A stretch of DNA of 64,000 bases from Snuella lapsa (GTDB lineage: Bacteria; Bacteroidota; Bacteroidia; Flavobacteriales; Flavobacteriaceae). The position numbers and the translations under genes are program-made. Below, piece by piece: positions 1 through 8,943 of this stretch. Location: assembly GCF_039539345.1 (NCBI RefSeq), contig NZ_BAABCY010000104.1, positions 1 to 64,000 on the forward strand. The letters run 5' to 3'. The notes under the pieces are model-generated. The model saw only the letters and a list, made by a program, of their open reading frames with translations. It made no database searches and was not told where the DNA came from. Within the stretch, counting starts at the first letter, position 1. Every line of letters begins with the position of its first letter.

Positions 1-81
1 TATCATTGCAGGATCTCTCAAAGTGGCACTGTTTGACCGAAATACGTGGCATGGTCACTCCGAAATAGCCAGGTGGTCACA
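1..81. mobile_element. Probable right end of an IS21-type insertion sequence (partial)
   Basis: Two adjacent direct repeats, at 37-59 and 60-80, both start CCGAAATA and end TGGTCAC. A third related half-unit (GTGGCACT) lies at 23-30. Read on the minus strand the block is a series of GTGACCA-(about 8 nt)-TATTTCGG units beginning with TG, which is how multiple transposase-binding repeats at IS21-family ends look. The element boundary would be near base 81. The transposase genes would lie left of the window, so the call cannot be confirmed here. The same bases also keep a plus-strand frame open from the window edge to a stop at 131-133. That frame resembles nothing I know and may be incidental. 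Confidence 0.4.
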
Positions 82-101
82 ATCTAAATTAGTTAAAGCA
101 A

Positions 102-224
102 TTAATTATTTAAAACATCCTTTAAATGCATAGTTTCTCCTGCGAATTGTCTATTAAGAGATTCCTCCAAAGCCTGTGTTAAGCTTGTTGAAATATTGGA
201 AAGACAAAGTACTGCTTTTTTGCT
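102..224 (-). pseudogene. Possible C-terminal remnant of a truncated gene
   Basis: A minus-strand frame of about 40 codons with no start codon runs to a TAA at 102-104. Its translation includes NISTSLTQALEESLNRQF, an amphipathic, protein-like stretch. It lies between the amylase stop and the putative insertion-sequence end, so it may be the surviving tail of a gene broken by insertion. I do not recognise the family. Chance openness of a short AT-rich stretch is a real alternative. Confidence 0.2.
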
Positions 225-244
225 TTAAACATACAAGCTACAAT

Positions 245-1657
245 TTACTCTACGAGTATTTTGTATTCCCAGGGCTGTAAAGTTAATGTGTCGTTTTCTT
301 GATGTGTTAATGATTTGTCTTTTATGTAATCTTTAAAAGGACCTGTAATTGGCAGTTGGCATGTTTGCAAGGAATCTGAAAGGTTACCAATAAAGATTAG
401 TTCTTTGTTCTCTTTGTAGCGCTTAAATGCCAAAACTTGGTTATTTCCTGTGTGGAGCCTTTTGTAACTGGCTTTTGCCTTGCCACCGTGCAGGGCTATG
501 TTGGTTGTTTTTAATGTGCCCAATTTTTCTAAAAGTGCCCACATATTACTTTTTGTTTTGGGAATGGAGTCTTTTTCGAAAAATTTTAAACGATGGTTGA
601 GGTTGTATTCCTGGCCTGAATAAATAAGGGGCATTCCGGGGATCGTGTAAGTTAGGGCTGTAGCAAGTTCTGCGGCATCTCCCAAGCGTTCTTGTATGGT
701 GCCTGCCCAGGAGTTTTCGTCGTGATTGGTTACGAAATTCATGATAATGTCATCGTTTTCGTAGGTGGTATCTATGTATTCCATAAGTGCGTCAAAATCT
801 TTTAGGGTCTTTTCTTTATGCACTATTTCTTTAATTAAATGGTGGGCTTTCCAGCCGTATTCCATATCAAATAAATCGGTTTTCATAAATTTAGGGTCGT
901 CGTTTTCGGCAAGCATAAAGAGTGCTTTTTTGGCACTTAGCTCGGTGATGGCTTTTTTCCAGAAGGCGACGGGTGTAGGTTCTATATGGTCGCATCTAAA
1001 TCCGTCGATGTCTTCGGTTTCTACCCAGTACATCATGTCTTTTATCATTGCTTTTTGCATGTCTGGGTTTGAATAATCCAATTGGGCTACATCGCCCCAA
1101 CCTTTTGAGGTGCCATCGTCATTTAGGGGATCGGTGATTTCGCCTTTGTTGTTTTTTGCATAAAATTCGGGGTTTGTTTTAAGCCACACATGGTCCCATC
1201 CGGTATGGTTAGGTACCCAGTCTAAAATAACGTACATGTTGTTTTGGTGTGCTGTTTTTACTAATTCGCGAAAGTCTTGTATGGTGCCAAATTCGGGATT
1301 GATCTTTGTGTAATCTGAAACGGCGTAATAGCTACCCAGCATTTTTTTTCGTTCGGTCTCGTCTTCAATCAAACTGGCAAAATCGCCTCCTGTGGCCTTG
1401 CGCTTGGTTTCTGAAATGGGGAAAACGGGCATGAGCCAAATGATCTTTACACCGAGTTGTTTTAATTGGGGGATGTCCTTGGTAAATGCTTTAAAGGAAC
1501 CCTCGGGATCGTATTGACGGATGTTGGCTTCGTAAATAATGGCGTTTTCCAAAGCTGTATCTGTAAGGATGGGTGCAGGTGTTTGCTCTGCTTTAGGTTT
1601 GCAGGAGAAAGCAAGGAGTATTGTAATGATATAGGGTATGAGGTGTAGCTGTTTCAT
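245..1657 (-). CDS. GH13 alpha-amylase, surface or periplasmic lipoprotein
   Basis: This is a glycoside hydrolase family 13 enzyme expected to cut alpha-1,4-glucans. The frame extends to a GTG at 1681, but the ATG at 1657 starts a clean lipoprotein signal peptide with lipobox AFSC (Cys19), so that start is preferred (470 residues). All four GH13 regions are visible: region I DWVPNH, region II GFRCD (nucleophile Asp about 223), region III LAEN (acid/base Glu about 251) and region IV NHD (Asp about 313). It is the last gene of the minus-strand alpha-glucan operon, 24 bp after the next GH13 gene. The short C-terminal beta domain is present and no binding module is added. The family is sure; substrate preference (starch versus maltodextrin) is inferred from context. 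Confidence 0.9.
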   Translation of the reverse strand: MKQLHLIPYIITILLAFSCKPKAEQTPAPILTDTALENAIIYEANIRQYDPEGSFKAFTKDIPQLKQLGVKIIWLMPVFPISETKRKATGGDFASLIEDETERKKMLGSYYAVSDYTKINPEFGTIQDFRELVKTAHQNNMYVILDWVPNHTGWDHVWLKTNPEFYAKNNKGEITDPLNDDGTSKGWGDVAQLDYSNPDMQKAMIKDMMYWVETEDIDGFRCDHIEPTPVAFWKKAITELSAKKALFMLAENDDPKFMKTDLFDMEYGWKAHHLIKEIVHKEKTLKDFDALMEYIDTTYENDDIIMNFVTNHDENSWAGTIQERLGDAAELATALTYTIPGMPLIYSGQEYNLNHRLKFFEKDSIPKTKSNMWALLEKLGTLKTTNIALHGGKAKASYKRLHTGNNQVLAFKRYKENKELIFIGNLSDSLQTCQLPITGPFKDYIKDKSLTHQENDTLTLQPWEYKILVE

Positions 1658-1681
1658 TTGATCTTTTTTATGGAATTTCAC

Positions 1682-3598
1682 TTAGGGTTTTGTGGTTAGT
1701 AAGATGCTTCCGTTTTGTGTTAGGGTTAGGGTGTTGCTCCAAACCACTTTTTCTCCGGATATGATATTTGTGAGTGTTTTGCCTTGTAACCCCATTTCGT
1801 CAAAGCGGCTTAGGTTTAAGTCGACAGGGCCTTTGTTTTTGTTCATGATATGGACTACAGTCTCATTGTCATGTATTCTGAATAGTAAGTATGTGTTGTT
1901 TTCGGGTGCAAAGTGAATGGTCTTACCTTCATGGATGGCCTTACTGTGTTTTCTGTAGTTTAGGATTTTCTTTAGATAAAGCTGCATCGCTTTTTGTGAA
2001 TCGCTTAAACCCTCACTGGAAAAAGCATTAATGGGGTCGTGTTCCCAGCCGCCAGGGAAGTCGGTTCTAATGAGTCCGTGGTCTCCCGGTTTGGCCGAAT
2101 CGTTCATCAATATTTCGGTGCCGTAATATATTTGTGGGATTCTGGGCAGTGTTAGGATATAGCTCAAAGCCATTTGGGTTTTAGTGGTGTCTTCTCCCAA
2201 TTGGGTGTATATACGGCTCATGTCGTGGTTGTCTGGAAAGATCATGAGGTCTTTTGGTGAGGTGTATGCAAAATCGTTTGCAAGGCCTTCGTATATCTTT
2301 ATCAAGCCAGTACCCCAGGTTTCTTCTTCGTTTAGACCTTGTACGATTAGGTTTTGCATGGCGAAATCCATAGGGGATTTTAAATTGGAATTGTATCCGT
2401 CTTTGTTGTTATGGCCATGTTGCCAATAGGCAATTAGCAAGGGGTTGATTGACCACTCTTCTCCAACAATGCTAAAGTTTGGGTACTCGTTCATTATTTG
2501 CCCTGCCCAAACACTCATGAAATCTTTATCGGAATAGGGGTAGGTGTCCTGACGGATGCCACCTAATTTAGCTGTTTCTATCCACCAAATGCTATTTTGA
2601 ATTATGTATTTGGCCATAAAGGGGTTGCGTTGGTTGAGGTCGGGCATTCCGGAAACAAACCAGCCTCCGCTCATTGTTTTTTTATCGGATTGGGCTGCAT
2701 AGAGGTCTTGGTTGGTGGTGCGCCTGTGGGAGGTGTTTATGTTTGTTTGGTCGCTCCAGTTGTCTTTGTTTTTTTCATAGTTGTCTTGAAAGTTTACCCA
2801 ATCTTTAAATGGGAGGTCTTTCATCCACCAATGTTCGACGCCGCAATGGTTGGCTACTTGATCCATAATAAGTTTCATGCCGTTTTGGGTCAGTTTGGTT
2901 GCTAACTGGATGTATGTGTCGAGTGATCCAAACCGGGGGTCGATTTCATAGAAATTGGTCATGGCATAGCCATGATAGGATCCTTGCGGCATGTCGTTGG
3001 TTAACAGGGGGCAAGGCCAAATGGCGGTAAAGCCCATGTCCCGGATATAGTCCAAATGGTTTATAATGCCTTGGATATCGCCACCGTGACGGGCATAGTT
3101 GTCGTTTCTGTCTACGGTTTTTTCTTGTAGGGACGCAACAATATCATTTTGGGGATTTCCATTAGCAAAACGATCGGGCGTTATTAGGTATATGGCATCA
3201 CTGCTGTTAAAGCCTATAAAGTCCTTGGCAGGTATTTCTCTTGTTTTAAGTTCGTATTGATGTACTAATTCGTCACCGTTATTTTGTTTAAACCTGATGT
3301 TGAATTTACCTGCTTTTGCGGTATTGGCGATTGTTAAATCAATGAATAAATAATTGGGGCTATCGGCGGTATGGACGTTTTTTATTTGTACGCCTTCATG
3401 GGAAATGTGTGGTGTAGCATTTGAAATGTTAGGGTGCTGTACCAAAAGTTGTAATTGTGAGCTTTTAAAGCCTACCCACCAGTTTGGGGGTTCTACTCTC
3501 TGTAATTGCGCATGGGACAACATGCTTGTAAAAATACAGAATAGACTGATACAAATTAAGTGTTTGATACTGTTTTCTTTGTTTAAATAGCAAGCCAT
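1682..3598 (-). CDS. GH13 neopullulanase/cyclomaltodextrinase-type amylase (SusA-like), secreted
   Basis: The protein has about 638 residues, with the start taken at the ATG at 3598, which opens a signal peptide ending SHA-Q near residue 30. A longer frame from GTG 3640 would overlap the upstream gene. After the signal comes an N-terminal Ig-like domain typical of neopullulanase and cyclomaltodextrinase (motif PPNWWVGF), then the GH13 barrel. Visible motifs are region I MDQVANH, region II GGIRQDTY (nucleophile Asp about 351), region III VGEEW and region IV PDNHD. By analogy with Bacteroides SusA it should degrade imported maltooligosaccharides or pullulan in the periplasm. The spacing to the GH97 gene is 4 bp, indicating one transcript. 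Confidence 0.9.
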   Translation of the reverse strand: MACYLNKENSIKHLICISLFCIFTSMLSHAQLQRVEPPNWWVGFKSSQLQLLVQHPNISNATPHISHEGVQIKNVHTADSPNYLFIDLTIANTAKAGKFNIRFKQNNGDELVHQYELKTREIPAKDFIGFNSSDAIYLITPDRFANGNPQNDIVASLQEKTVDRNDNYARHGGDIQGIINHLDYIRDMGFTAIWPCPLLTNDMPQGSYHGYAMTNFYEIDPRFGSLDTYIQLATKLTQNGMKLIMDQVANHCGVEHWWMKDLPFKDWVNFQDNYEKNKDNWSDQTNINTSHRRTTNQDLYAAQSDKKTMSGGWFVSGMPDLNQRNPFMAKYIIQNSIWWIETAKLGGIRQDTYPYSDKDFMSVWAGQIMNEYPNFSIVGEEWSINPLLIAYWQHGHNNKDGYNSNLKSPMDFAMQNLIVQGLNEEETWGTGLIKIYEGLANDFAYTSPKDLMIFPDNHDMSRIYTQLGEDTTKTQMALSYILTLPRIPQIYYGTEILMNDSAKPGDHGLIRTDFPGGWEHDPINAFSSEGLSDSQKAMQLYLKKILNYRKHSKAIHEGKTIHFAPENNTYLLFRIHDNETVVHIMNKNKGPVDLNLSRFDEMGLQGKTLTNIISGEKVVWSNTLTLTQNGSILLTTKP

Positions 3599-3602
3599 GT
3601 TT

Positions 3603-5720
3603 TTATTTGGTTTCTTTGATACTAATGGCATATCCTCCACCAGGAACGGATAGCTGATTTAGTTTTGATTTGTTTGTAATTTTTTTGGATGTAATGGTAT
3701 AGGCTTGGGGATTGGTTTTATAGTGTGCATCCTTGGCATCGGCATAGATGGTGGCTATGTATTGTTTGCCTTTTTCCAAAAAGTCGAATGTGATGGTTGA
3801 GGTTCTGGCATTGTTACCATTTACGTTGCCAACAAACCAGTTGTTTGTGTTCTTTTCTTTGCGGGCAACGGTAATGAAATGGCCAGGTTCTGCTTCGAGG
3901 TAGATGCTTTCGTCCCAATCGATAGCTACGTCTTTAATAAATTGGAAGGCATCCATAAATTGTTCGTAATGTTCTGGTAGGTCTGCAGCCATTTGTAGGG
4001 GGCTGTACATGGTAACGTATAGTGCCAATTGATTTGCTAAAGTGCTGTTTACGTGCGAATTGTTGTTTGGGTTGAGTTTGCTAATATCCATTTCAAAAAT
4101 TCCGGGCGTGTAGTCCATAGGGCCGCCAATTAAGCGTGTAAATGGCAATATAGTAACGTGATTGGGTTTGGAGCCTCCAAAGGCCTGGTATTCGGTGCCT
4201 CTGGCCGATTCGTTGCCTATTAGGTTGGGGTAGGTACGGCAAATGCCCGTAGGTCGTACTGCTTCATGGGCGTTTATCATAATTTTGTAGTTGGCAGCTT
4301 TTTCGAGAGCGTATTGGTAATGGTTTATAATCCATTGGCTATAGTGGTTTTCACCCCGTGGCAAAATGGCGCCTACGTAACCACTTTTTACTGCGTCGTA
4401 TCCATGGTCTTTCATAAATTGATAGGCTTGGTCCATATGGCGCTCGTAATTGCGAACGGAACCAGAGGATTCGTGGTGCATAATCATTTTAATGCCTTTG
4501 GATGCTGCGTATTTGTGGATGGCTTCTACATTAAAGTCGGGGTAGGGTGTTACAAAGTCGAAAACATAATCTTTGGAATGGCCGTACCAATCTTCCCAGC
4601 CTTGGTTCCAGCCCTCTACCAGAACGGCATCAAAACCATGCTCGGCAGCAAAATCGATGTAGTTTTTTACTTTTGTGTTGTTTGCTGCATGGGTGCTGTT
4701 AGGTGTTACTTTTGTGTAATCGGTAATGCCCAATTGTACTGCGGGCAATTCATCGGTATAGGCCCATGAACTTTTTCCTGTAATCATTTCCCACCAAACG
4801 CCAATGTACTTTACGGGCTTAATCCATGAGGTGTCTTCTATTTTACAAGGCTCGTTTAGGTTTAGGGTTATTTTCGATGCCAGGATATCGCGGGCATCGT
4901 CACTAACTATGATGGTTCGCCAGGGGGAATGAGAAGGGGCTTGTATGTGTCCTTTGTCGCCATTGGCATCGGGTGTTAGCCAGGATTCGAAGATCATTTT
5001 TTCGTCATCTAAATTTAAGTGCATACAGGAATAATCAATTAGTGCGGCTTCATGAAGGTTAAGGTACAGGCCTTCGGCTGTTTTCATGATTAAAGCGGTT
5101 TGTACGCCTGTAGGGGAAAAAGCTCTTTGTGATAAATTCTCGGTCATGGCTTTTTCTGATAGGCCTCTGATCTCTGAAAGTTTGGACTCGGTATAATCGT
5201 ATTCCTGGGTGTCGTAATCGCCCGGAATCCAAAATGCGGTATGGTTGCCAGTCATGGCAAATTGTGTTTTTTCTTCTTTAATAACAAAGTATACCAGATT
5301 GTCCTGAGCGGGGAACTCGTAACGAAATCCGAGGCCGTCATCGAATAAACGAAAGCGGATTATAAGCATCCTGTTGGTTTCGTTCTGGGTTAGGGTTACT
5401 GCCAGTTCGTTGTAATGGTTGTGAATGTTTTTGACTTCTCCCCAAACTGGTTGCCAGGTTTGGTTGAAGGTAGCGCGTTCGATTTTTGAAATTGTAAAAT
5501 CATCCAGCAAGGATTTTTTGTCGTCTTTCAACTCTAAACCTAGTTTACTTGTTTTTATAACGGCTTTGTTCTTATAGGATAATTGGTAGGTTGGTATGCC
5601 GTTGCTTTTAATTGAAAATTGCATAGTTAATGCACCGTTTGGTGATTTTAACTCTTGTGCAAGGGTGTAATTAAGGGCTAAGAGTAAAAGGGCCAGGGTT
5701 GTTATGATTGACTTCTTCAT
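3603..5720 (-). CDS. GH97 alpha-glucosidase (SusB-like), periplasmic
   Basis: The start is set at the ATG at 5720, which begins signal peptide MKKSIITTLALLLLALNYTL-AQ. The frame continues upstream without signal-like sequence. The protein has 705 residues with the GH97 layout: N-terminal beta-sandwich, central barrel, C-terminal beta domain. Glutamates in HHESSG (about 417), NAHEAVRPTG (about 486) and ARGTEYQ (about 510) have the same spacing (69 and 24) as Glu439, Glu508 and Glu532 of Bacteroides thetaiotaomicron SusB. This indicates the inverting alpha-glucosidase branch and not the retaining alpha-galactosidase branch. It should release glucose from maltooligosaccharides. It lies 4 bp before the neopullulanase-type gene and 99 bp after the GH65 gene. 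Confidence 0.92.
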   Translation of the reverse strand: MKKSIITTLALLLLALNYTLAQELKSPNGALTMQFSIKSNGIPTYQLSYKNKAVIKTSKLGLELKDDKKSLLDDFTISKIERATFNQTWQPVWGEVKNIHNHYNELAVTLTQNETNRMLIIRFRLFDDGLGFRYEFPAQDNLVYFVIKEEKTQFAMTGNHTAFWIPGDYDTQEYDYTESKLSEIRGLSEKAMTENLSQRAFSPTGVQTALIMKTAEGLYLNLHEAALIDYSCMHLNLDDEKMIFESWLTPDANGDKGHIQAPSHSPWRTIIVSDDARDILASKITLNLNEPCKIEDTSWIKPVKYIGVWWEMITGKSSWAYTDELPAVQLGITDYTKVTPNSTHAANNTKVKNYIDFAAEHGFDAVLVEGWNQGWEDWYGHSKDYVFDFVTPYPDFNVEAIHKYAASKGIKMIMHHESSGSVRNYERHMDQAYQFMKDHGYDAVKSGYVGAILPRGENHYSQWIINHYQYALEKAANYKIMINAHEAVRPTGICRTYPNLIGNESARGTEYQAFGGSKPNHVTILPFTRLIGGPMDYTPGIFEMDISKLNPNNNSHVNSTLANQLALYVTMYSPLQMAADLPEHYEQFMDAFQFIKDVAIDWDESIYLEAEPGHFITVARKEKNTNNWFVGNVNGNNARTSTITFDFLEKGKQYIATIYADAKDAHYKTNPQAYTITSKKITNKSKLNQLSVPGGGYAISIKETK

Positions 5721-5819
5721 TTTTAATAATGTTTTACCTGTTGTGCATTTTGTATGGAATGCATCTTGATTTTCTGTTTGCATCAAAATGCACAAAGGGT
5801 TTATGTGTTTGTCTTAGTT

Positions 5820-8129
5820 CTAGTTTAAAGCTAGTAATTGCTCTTTTTGCAAGGACAGGGGTTTGTCGTTTACAAAGAACTCGAGGGGTTCTCCACTTAT
5901 CATTTCAAATCGTGTTTGTTTTTGTGTAACGTTTACTTTTAGGATACGGTTTCTAAAATTCACTTTAAAGGAATAGTTTTCCCATTGTTTGGGTATTCTG
6001 GGTTCGAAATGTAGGGTGTTGTTTTTAACGCGCATACCGCCAAAGCCTTCTACAATGCTCATCCAGGTACCTGCCATAGAGGTAATGTGGAGTCCTTCGT
6101 GTACTTCTTTGTTGTAATCGTCTAAATCCAATCGGGAGGTACGTAAATAAAAGGTGTATGCTTGTTCCATACGGCCTAGTTTTGCGGCTTGTATGCTATG
6201 GACGCATGGGGATAGTGAGCTTTCGTGAACTGTAAAGGGTTCGTAAAAATCGAAATGGCGTTCTAGTTCTTCTTTTGTGAACTGGTCTTCAAAAAAATAA
6301 AATCCTTGTAGGGTGTCGGCTTGTTTTATGTAGGGTGAACGCAGAATCCTGTCCCACGACCATTTTTGGTTTATGGGGCGTTGTGATGTATCTAAATCGG
6401 ATACTGTTATTAGCTCCTTATCTAAAAAGCCGTCTTGTTGTAAGTATACTTGATGTTTTTTTGAATATGGGAAATACATATTGTCGGCTACGGCTTTCCA
6501 AAGGGCCATTTCTTTTTTTGTAAGTTTGAGCTTTTTGGCAATCCTTTGAAAATCTGATTGGTATTCTGTGTCTACCTTTTCGATAGTTTCTAGTGTATAG
6601 TTAATGCACCATTGTGCTAAATAATTGGTATACCAGTTATTGTTTACGTTATTTTCGTATTCGTTAGGGCCTGTTACACCGAGGATAGCGTATTTGTTTT
6701 TGTCTTTTGAAAAGGTTGCGCGTTGCTGCCAGAATCTGGCAATGCCAATTAAAACTTCGAGGCCTTTTTCTGGGATGTAACTGTAATCTCCCGTATAGCG
6801 GTAGTAATTGTAAATTGCAAAGGCGATAGCGCCATTACGGTGTATTTCCTCGAAGGTGATTTCCCATTCGTTGTGGCATTCTTCACCGTTCATGGTTACC
6901 ATTGGGTATAGGGCAGCTCCATTGTTGAATCCGAGTTTTTCGGCATTTTCAATGGCTTTTTCCAAATGGTTGTAGCGGTATTCCAGAAGGCTTCTGGCGA
7001 CTTGCTGGTCTTTGGTAGCCATATAGAAAGGCATGCAGTAGGCTTCGGTGTCCCAATAGGTGCTGCCGCCATATTTTTCGCCGGTAAAGCCTTTAGGTCC
7101 TATGTTTAGTCGTGAGTCTTTACCAAGGTAGGTTTGGTTAAGTTGAAAGATGTTAAAACGGATGCCTTGTTGTGCTTTTACATCACCGCCAATGGTTATG
7201 TCTGCCATATCCCAGACATGGGACCATGCTTGCTTTTGGGCGTCGAGTAATTTATTAAAACCTAATGTTCTTGCTTTTTTAAGGGCGTTTTGCGCGGCAG
7301 CAATAAGTTTGTCCTTAGGGTGGTTTCTGTCGACGGTATAGCCTCCAAATTTATGGATGGCATAGGTCTCGCCTTTGTTAACTTGTGCTTGGTAGCTAAA
7401 TGCTATGTAATTGGAATCTGTAAAACATTTTGGGGTATTTGATAGTGGGGCTTTGTTTAAAAATACTTTGGATTCCATAAAGGTACAGGTATGAAAATCT
7501 GTTTTCATGGTTTTTGATAGGATAAAGGCTTGTTCTCCTTCTTGGTTTACTTTTAGGGTATCCCAAAATTTATCGTCCCAGTTGGTGTCTTCGTTGGTAA
7601 TGCCGCCATCTAAATAGGGTTCTAATATGATAGTTGCATTGTTGTTAAGTGGCGTGATTTGATACTGAATGGCACCAATTTCATCTAAGTCCAAGCTTAA
7701 AAAGCGTTTTGTGTTGACTTGTACCTGGGTATTGTTTTGCAGTGTAGCGGTAAAGGATCTGGACAGCCAGCCTTCTTTCATGTTAAGTTCTCGCTTAAAG
7801 CCTGTAATTGTTTTACAGTTAAACAGGTCGAGTTGCTCATCGTTTACGGTTACGTTAATGCCAATCCAATTGGGGGCATTGAGTACTTTTGCAAAATATT
7901 CGGGGTAACCGTTTTTCCACCATCCTACCCTAGTTTTATCGGGGTAGTATACTCCGGCAATATAGCTGCCTTGAAATGTAGGCCCGGAATAGTGCTCTTC
8001 AAAATTAGCACGTTGCCCCATGGCTCCGTTGCCTATGCTAAATATACTCTCGGAGGCTTTTACATGGTTTGCATTAAAGCCTTCTTCTATAATTGACCAA
8101 TCGTTTGGTTTTATATAATCTTGGTTCAT
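5820..8129 (-). CDS. GH65 disaccharide phosphorylase, maltose-phosphorylase type
   Basis: This is a 769-residue cytoplasmic enzyme without signal peptide. The ATG at 8129 (MNQDYIKPNDW) matches where GH65 proteins normally begin; 25 further codons to 8204 look non-coding. The segment ECHNEWEITFEEIHRNG around residues 417-433 carries the catalytic acid of family 65, and HESSLSPCVHS near residue 640 is the phosphate-binding loop. Family members phosphorolyse maltose, trehalose, kojibiose or nigerose to glucose plus beta-glucose 1-phosphate. Maltose is inferred from the adjacent amylases, GH97 and beta-phosphoglucomutase. Trehalose or kojibiose cannot be excluded from sequence alone. Confidence 0.9.
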   Translation of the reverse strand: MNQDYIKPNDWSIIEEGFNANHVKASESIFSIGNGAMGQRANFEEHYSGPTFQGSYIAGVYYPDKTRVGWWKNGYPEYFAKVLNAPNWIGINVTVNDEQLDLFNCKTITGFKRELNMKEGWLSRSFTATLQNNTQVQVNTKRFLSLDLDEIGAIQYQITPLNNNATIILEPYLDGGITNEDTNWDDKFWDTLKVNQEGEQAFILSKTMKTDFHTCTFMESKVFLNKAPLSNTPKCFTDSNYIAFSYQAQVNKGETYAIHKFGGYTVDRNHPKDKLIAAAQNALKKARTLGFNKLLDAQKQAWSHVWDMADITIGGDVKAQQGIRFNIFQLNQTYLGKDSRLNIGPKGFTGEKYGGSTYWDTEAYCMPFYMATKDQQVARSLLEYRYNHLEKAIENAEKLGFNNGAALYPMVTMNGEECHNEWEITFEEIHRNGAIAFAIYNYYRYTGDYSYIPEKGLEVLIGIARFWQQRATFSKDKNKYAILGVTGPNEYENNVNNNWYTNYLAQWCINYTLETIEKVDTEYQSDFQRIAKKLKLTKKEMALWKAVADNMYFPYSKKHQVYLQQDGFLDKELITVSDLDTSQRPINQKWSWDRILRSPYIKQADTLQGFYFFEDQFTKEELERHFDFYEPFTVHESSLSPCVHSIQAAKLGRMEQAYTFYLRTSRLDLDDYNKEVHEGLHITSMAGTWMSIVEGFGGMRVKNNTLHFEPRIPKQWENYSFKVNFRNRILKVNVTQKQTRFEMISGEPLEFFVNDKPLSLQKEQLLALN

Positions 8130-8176
8130 TTTTAAGTGTATTAGTAAGGGTTTTACCCAGTAATCGAGATTTGAAT

Positions 8177-8247
8177 GTTTCGGGGTTTGCCTCGAAACCA
8201 ACATGGTTTTTAATAACTACTATTTCAAGGGATGACCTTGAGGTAGT
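8177..8247 (-). promoter_or_regulatory. Two hairpins between pgmB and the GH65 start
   Basis: The 129-bp spacer contains GTTTCG (8177-8182) paired with CGAAAC (8193-8198). It also holds a compound stem ACTAC/GTAGT (8216-8220/8243-8247) enclosing CAAGG/CCTTG (8226-8230/8236-8240). Neither has a T-run in the minus direction, so they are not obvious terminators. They could be RNA processing or stability elements that set the ratio of phosphorylase to mutase mRNA. Function is inference. Confidence 0.35.
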
Positions 8248-8258
8248 TTACTGTGCTC

Positions 8259-8939
8259 TCATACTTTTTTTAATTCTTCTTTTTTTGTTTTTATAAGGTT
8301 TTCCAGAAAGTCCTGATGGATTTCGGTAAAGTCTTTAAAAACAAAATCTGCTTCATTTAATATTGTGGCATTGCCAATGCCAATAGAAATCATATTTGCG
8401 ATATTGGCAGCTTGTATACCGGCAACGGAATCTTCAAAGACAACGCATTGGTTTGCTGGTATGCTAATAGCATTGGCAGCTTTTAAAAATACTTCGGGAT
8501 CTGGTTTTGCTTTTGTTACATTGTTGCCGTCTATTATGGCGTTAAACCGATTTATAAGGTTTACTTTTTTGAGTATTATTTTAGAGTTTTTACTAGCCGA
8601 TCCTAAAGCTATAGGGTGCTTTTGCTTTGATATGTAATCAAGTATTTGGGTTACGCCGGGAAGAATTTCGTTTTCATCCATTTTGGAAATGTAACTTAGG
8701 TACTGATCGTTCTTTTCTTTCATGAGCTCCATAAACTTGTCTTTGGGAAGTGTTTTATTACCCCATTCGAGAATTTTATTTAAAGAGCTTTCTCTGCTAA
8801 TGCCTTTTAGTTGTTCATTTTGATGAACGGTAAAATCGATACCAATACTTTTTGCGAGGGCTTTCCATGCCAGATAATGGTATTTAGCAGTATCTACAAT
8901 AACCCCATCGAGGTCGAATATAAATCCTTTGGTGTTCAT
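8259..8939 (-). CDS. pgmB: Beta-phosphoglucomutase (HAD family)
   Basis: The start is the ATG at 8939 (MNTKGFIFDLDGVIVD), which puts the HAD motif DLDGV at the very N-terminus as in other mutases; it leaves a 4-bp gap to the transporter stop. Motifs: nucleophile Asp9 and acid/base Asp11, cap-domain LKGISRE, motif II GSASKN, motif III Lys in KAKPDPEVF, and motif IV VFEDSVAG. It converts beta-glucose 1-phosphate to glucose 6-phosphate in the cytoplasm. This is exactly the product of the neighbouring GH65 phosphorylase, so the pair makes a complete maltose phosphorolysis route. The protein has 226 residues, normal for the family. Confidence 0.93.
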   Translation of the reverse strand: MNTKGFIFDLDGVIVDTAKYHYLAWKALAKSIGIDFTVHQNEQLKGISRESSLNKILEWGNKTLPKDKFMELMKEKNDQYLSYISKMDENEILPGVTQILDYISKQKHPIALGSASKNSKIILKKVNLINRFNAIIDGNNVTKAKPDPEVFLKAANAISIPANQCVVFEDSVAGIQAANIANMISIGIGNATILNEADFVFKDFTEIHQDFLENLIKTKKEELKKV

Positions 8940-8943
8940 TATG

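Noticed and set aside
2..133. Plus-strand frame open from the window edge, ending at a TAG
   Set aside because: The translated sequence resembles no family and coincides with repeated insertion-sequence-end DNA; openness is probably incidental.
4266..4769. Plus-strand open frame of 167 codons opposite the GH97 gene
   Set aside because: Shadow of a well-supported GH97 coding region; no family resemblance and biased composition.
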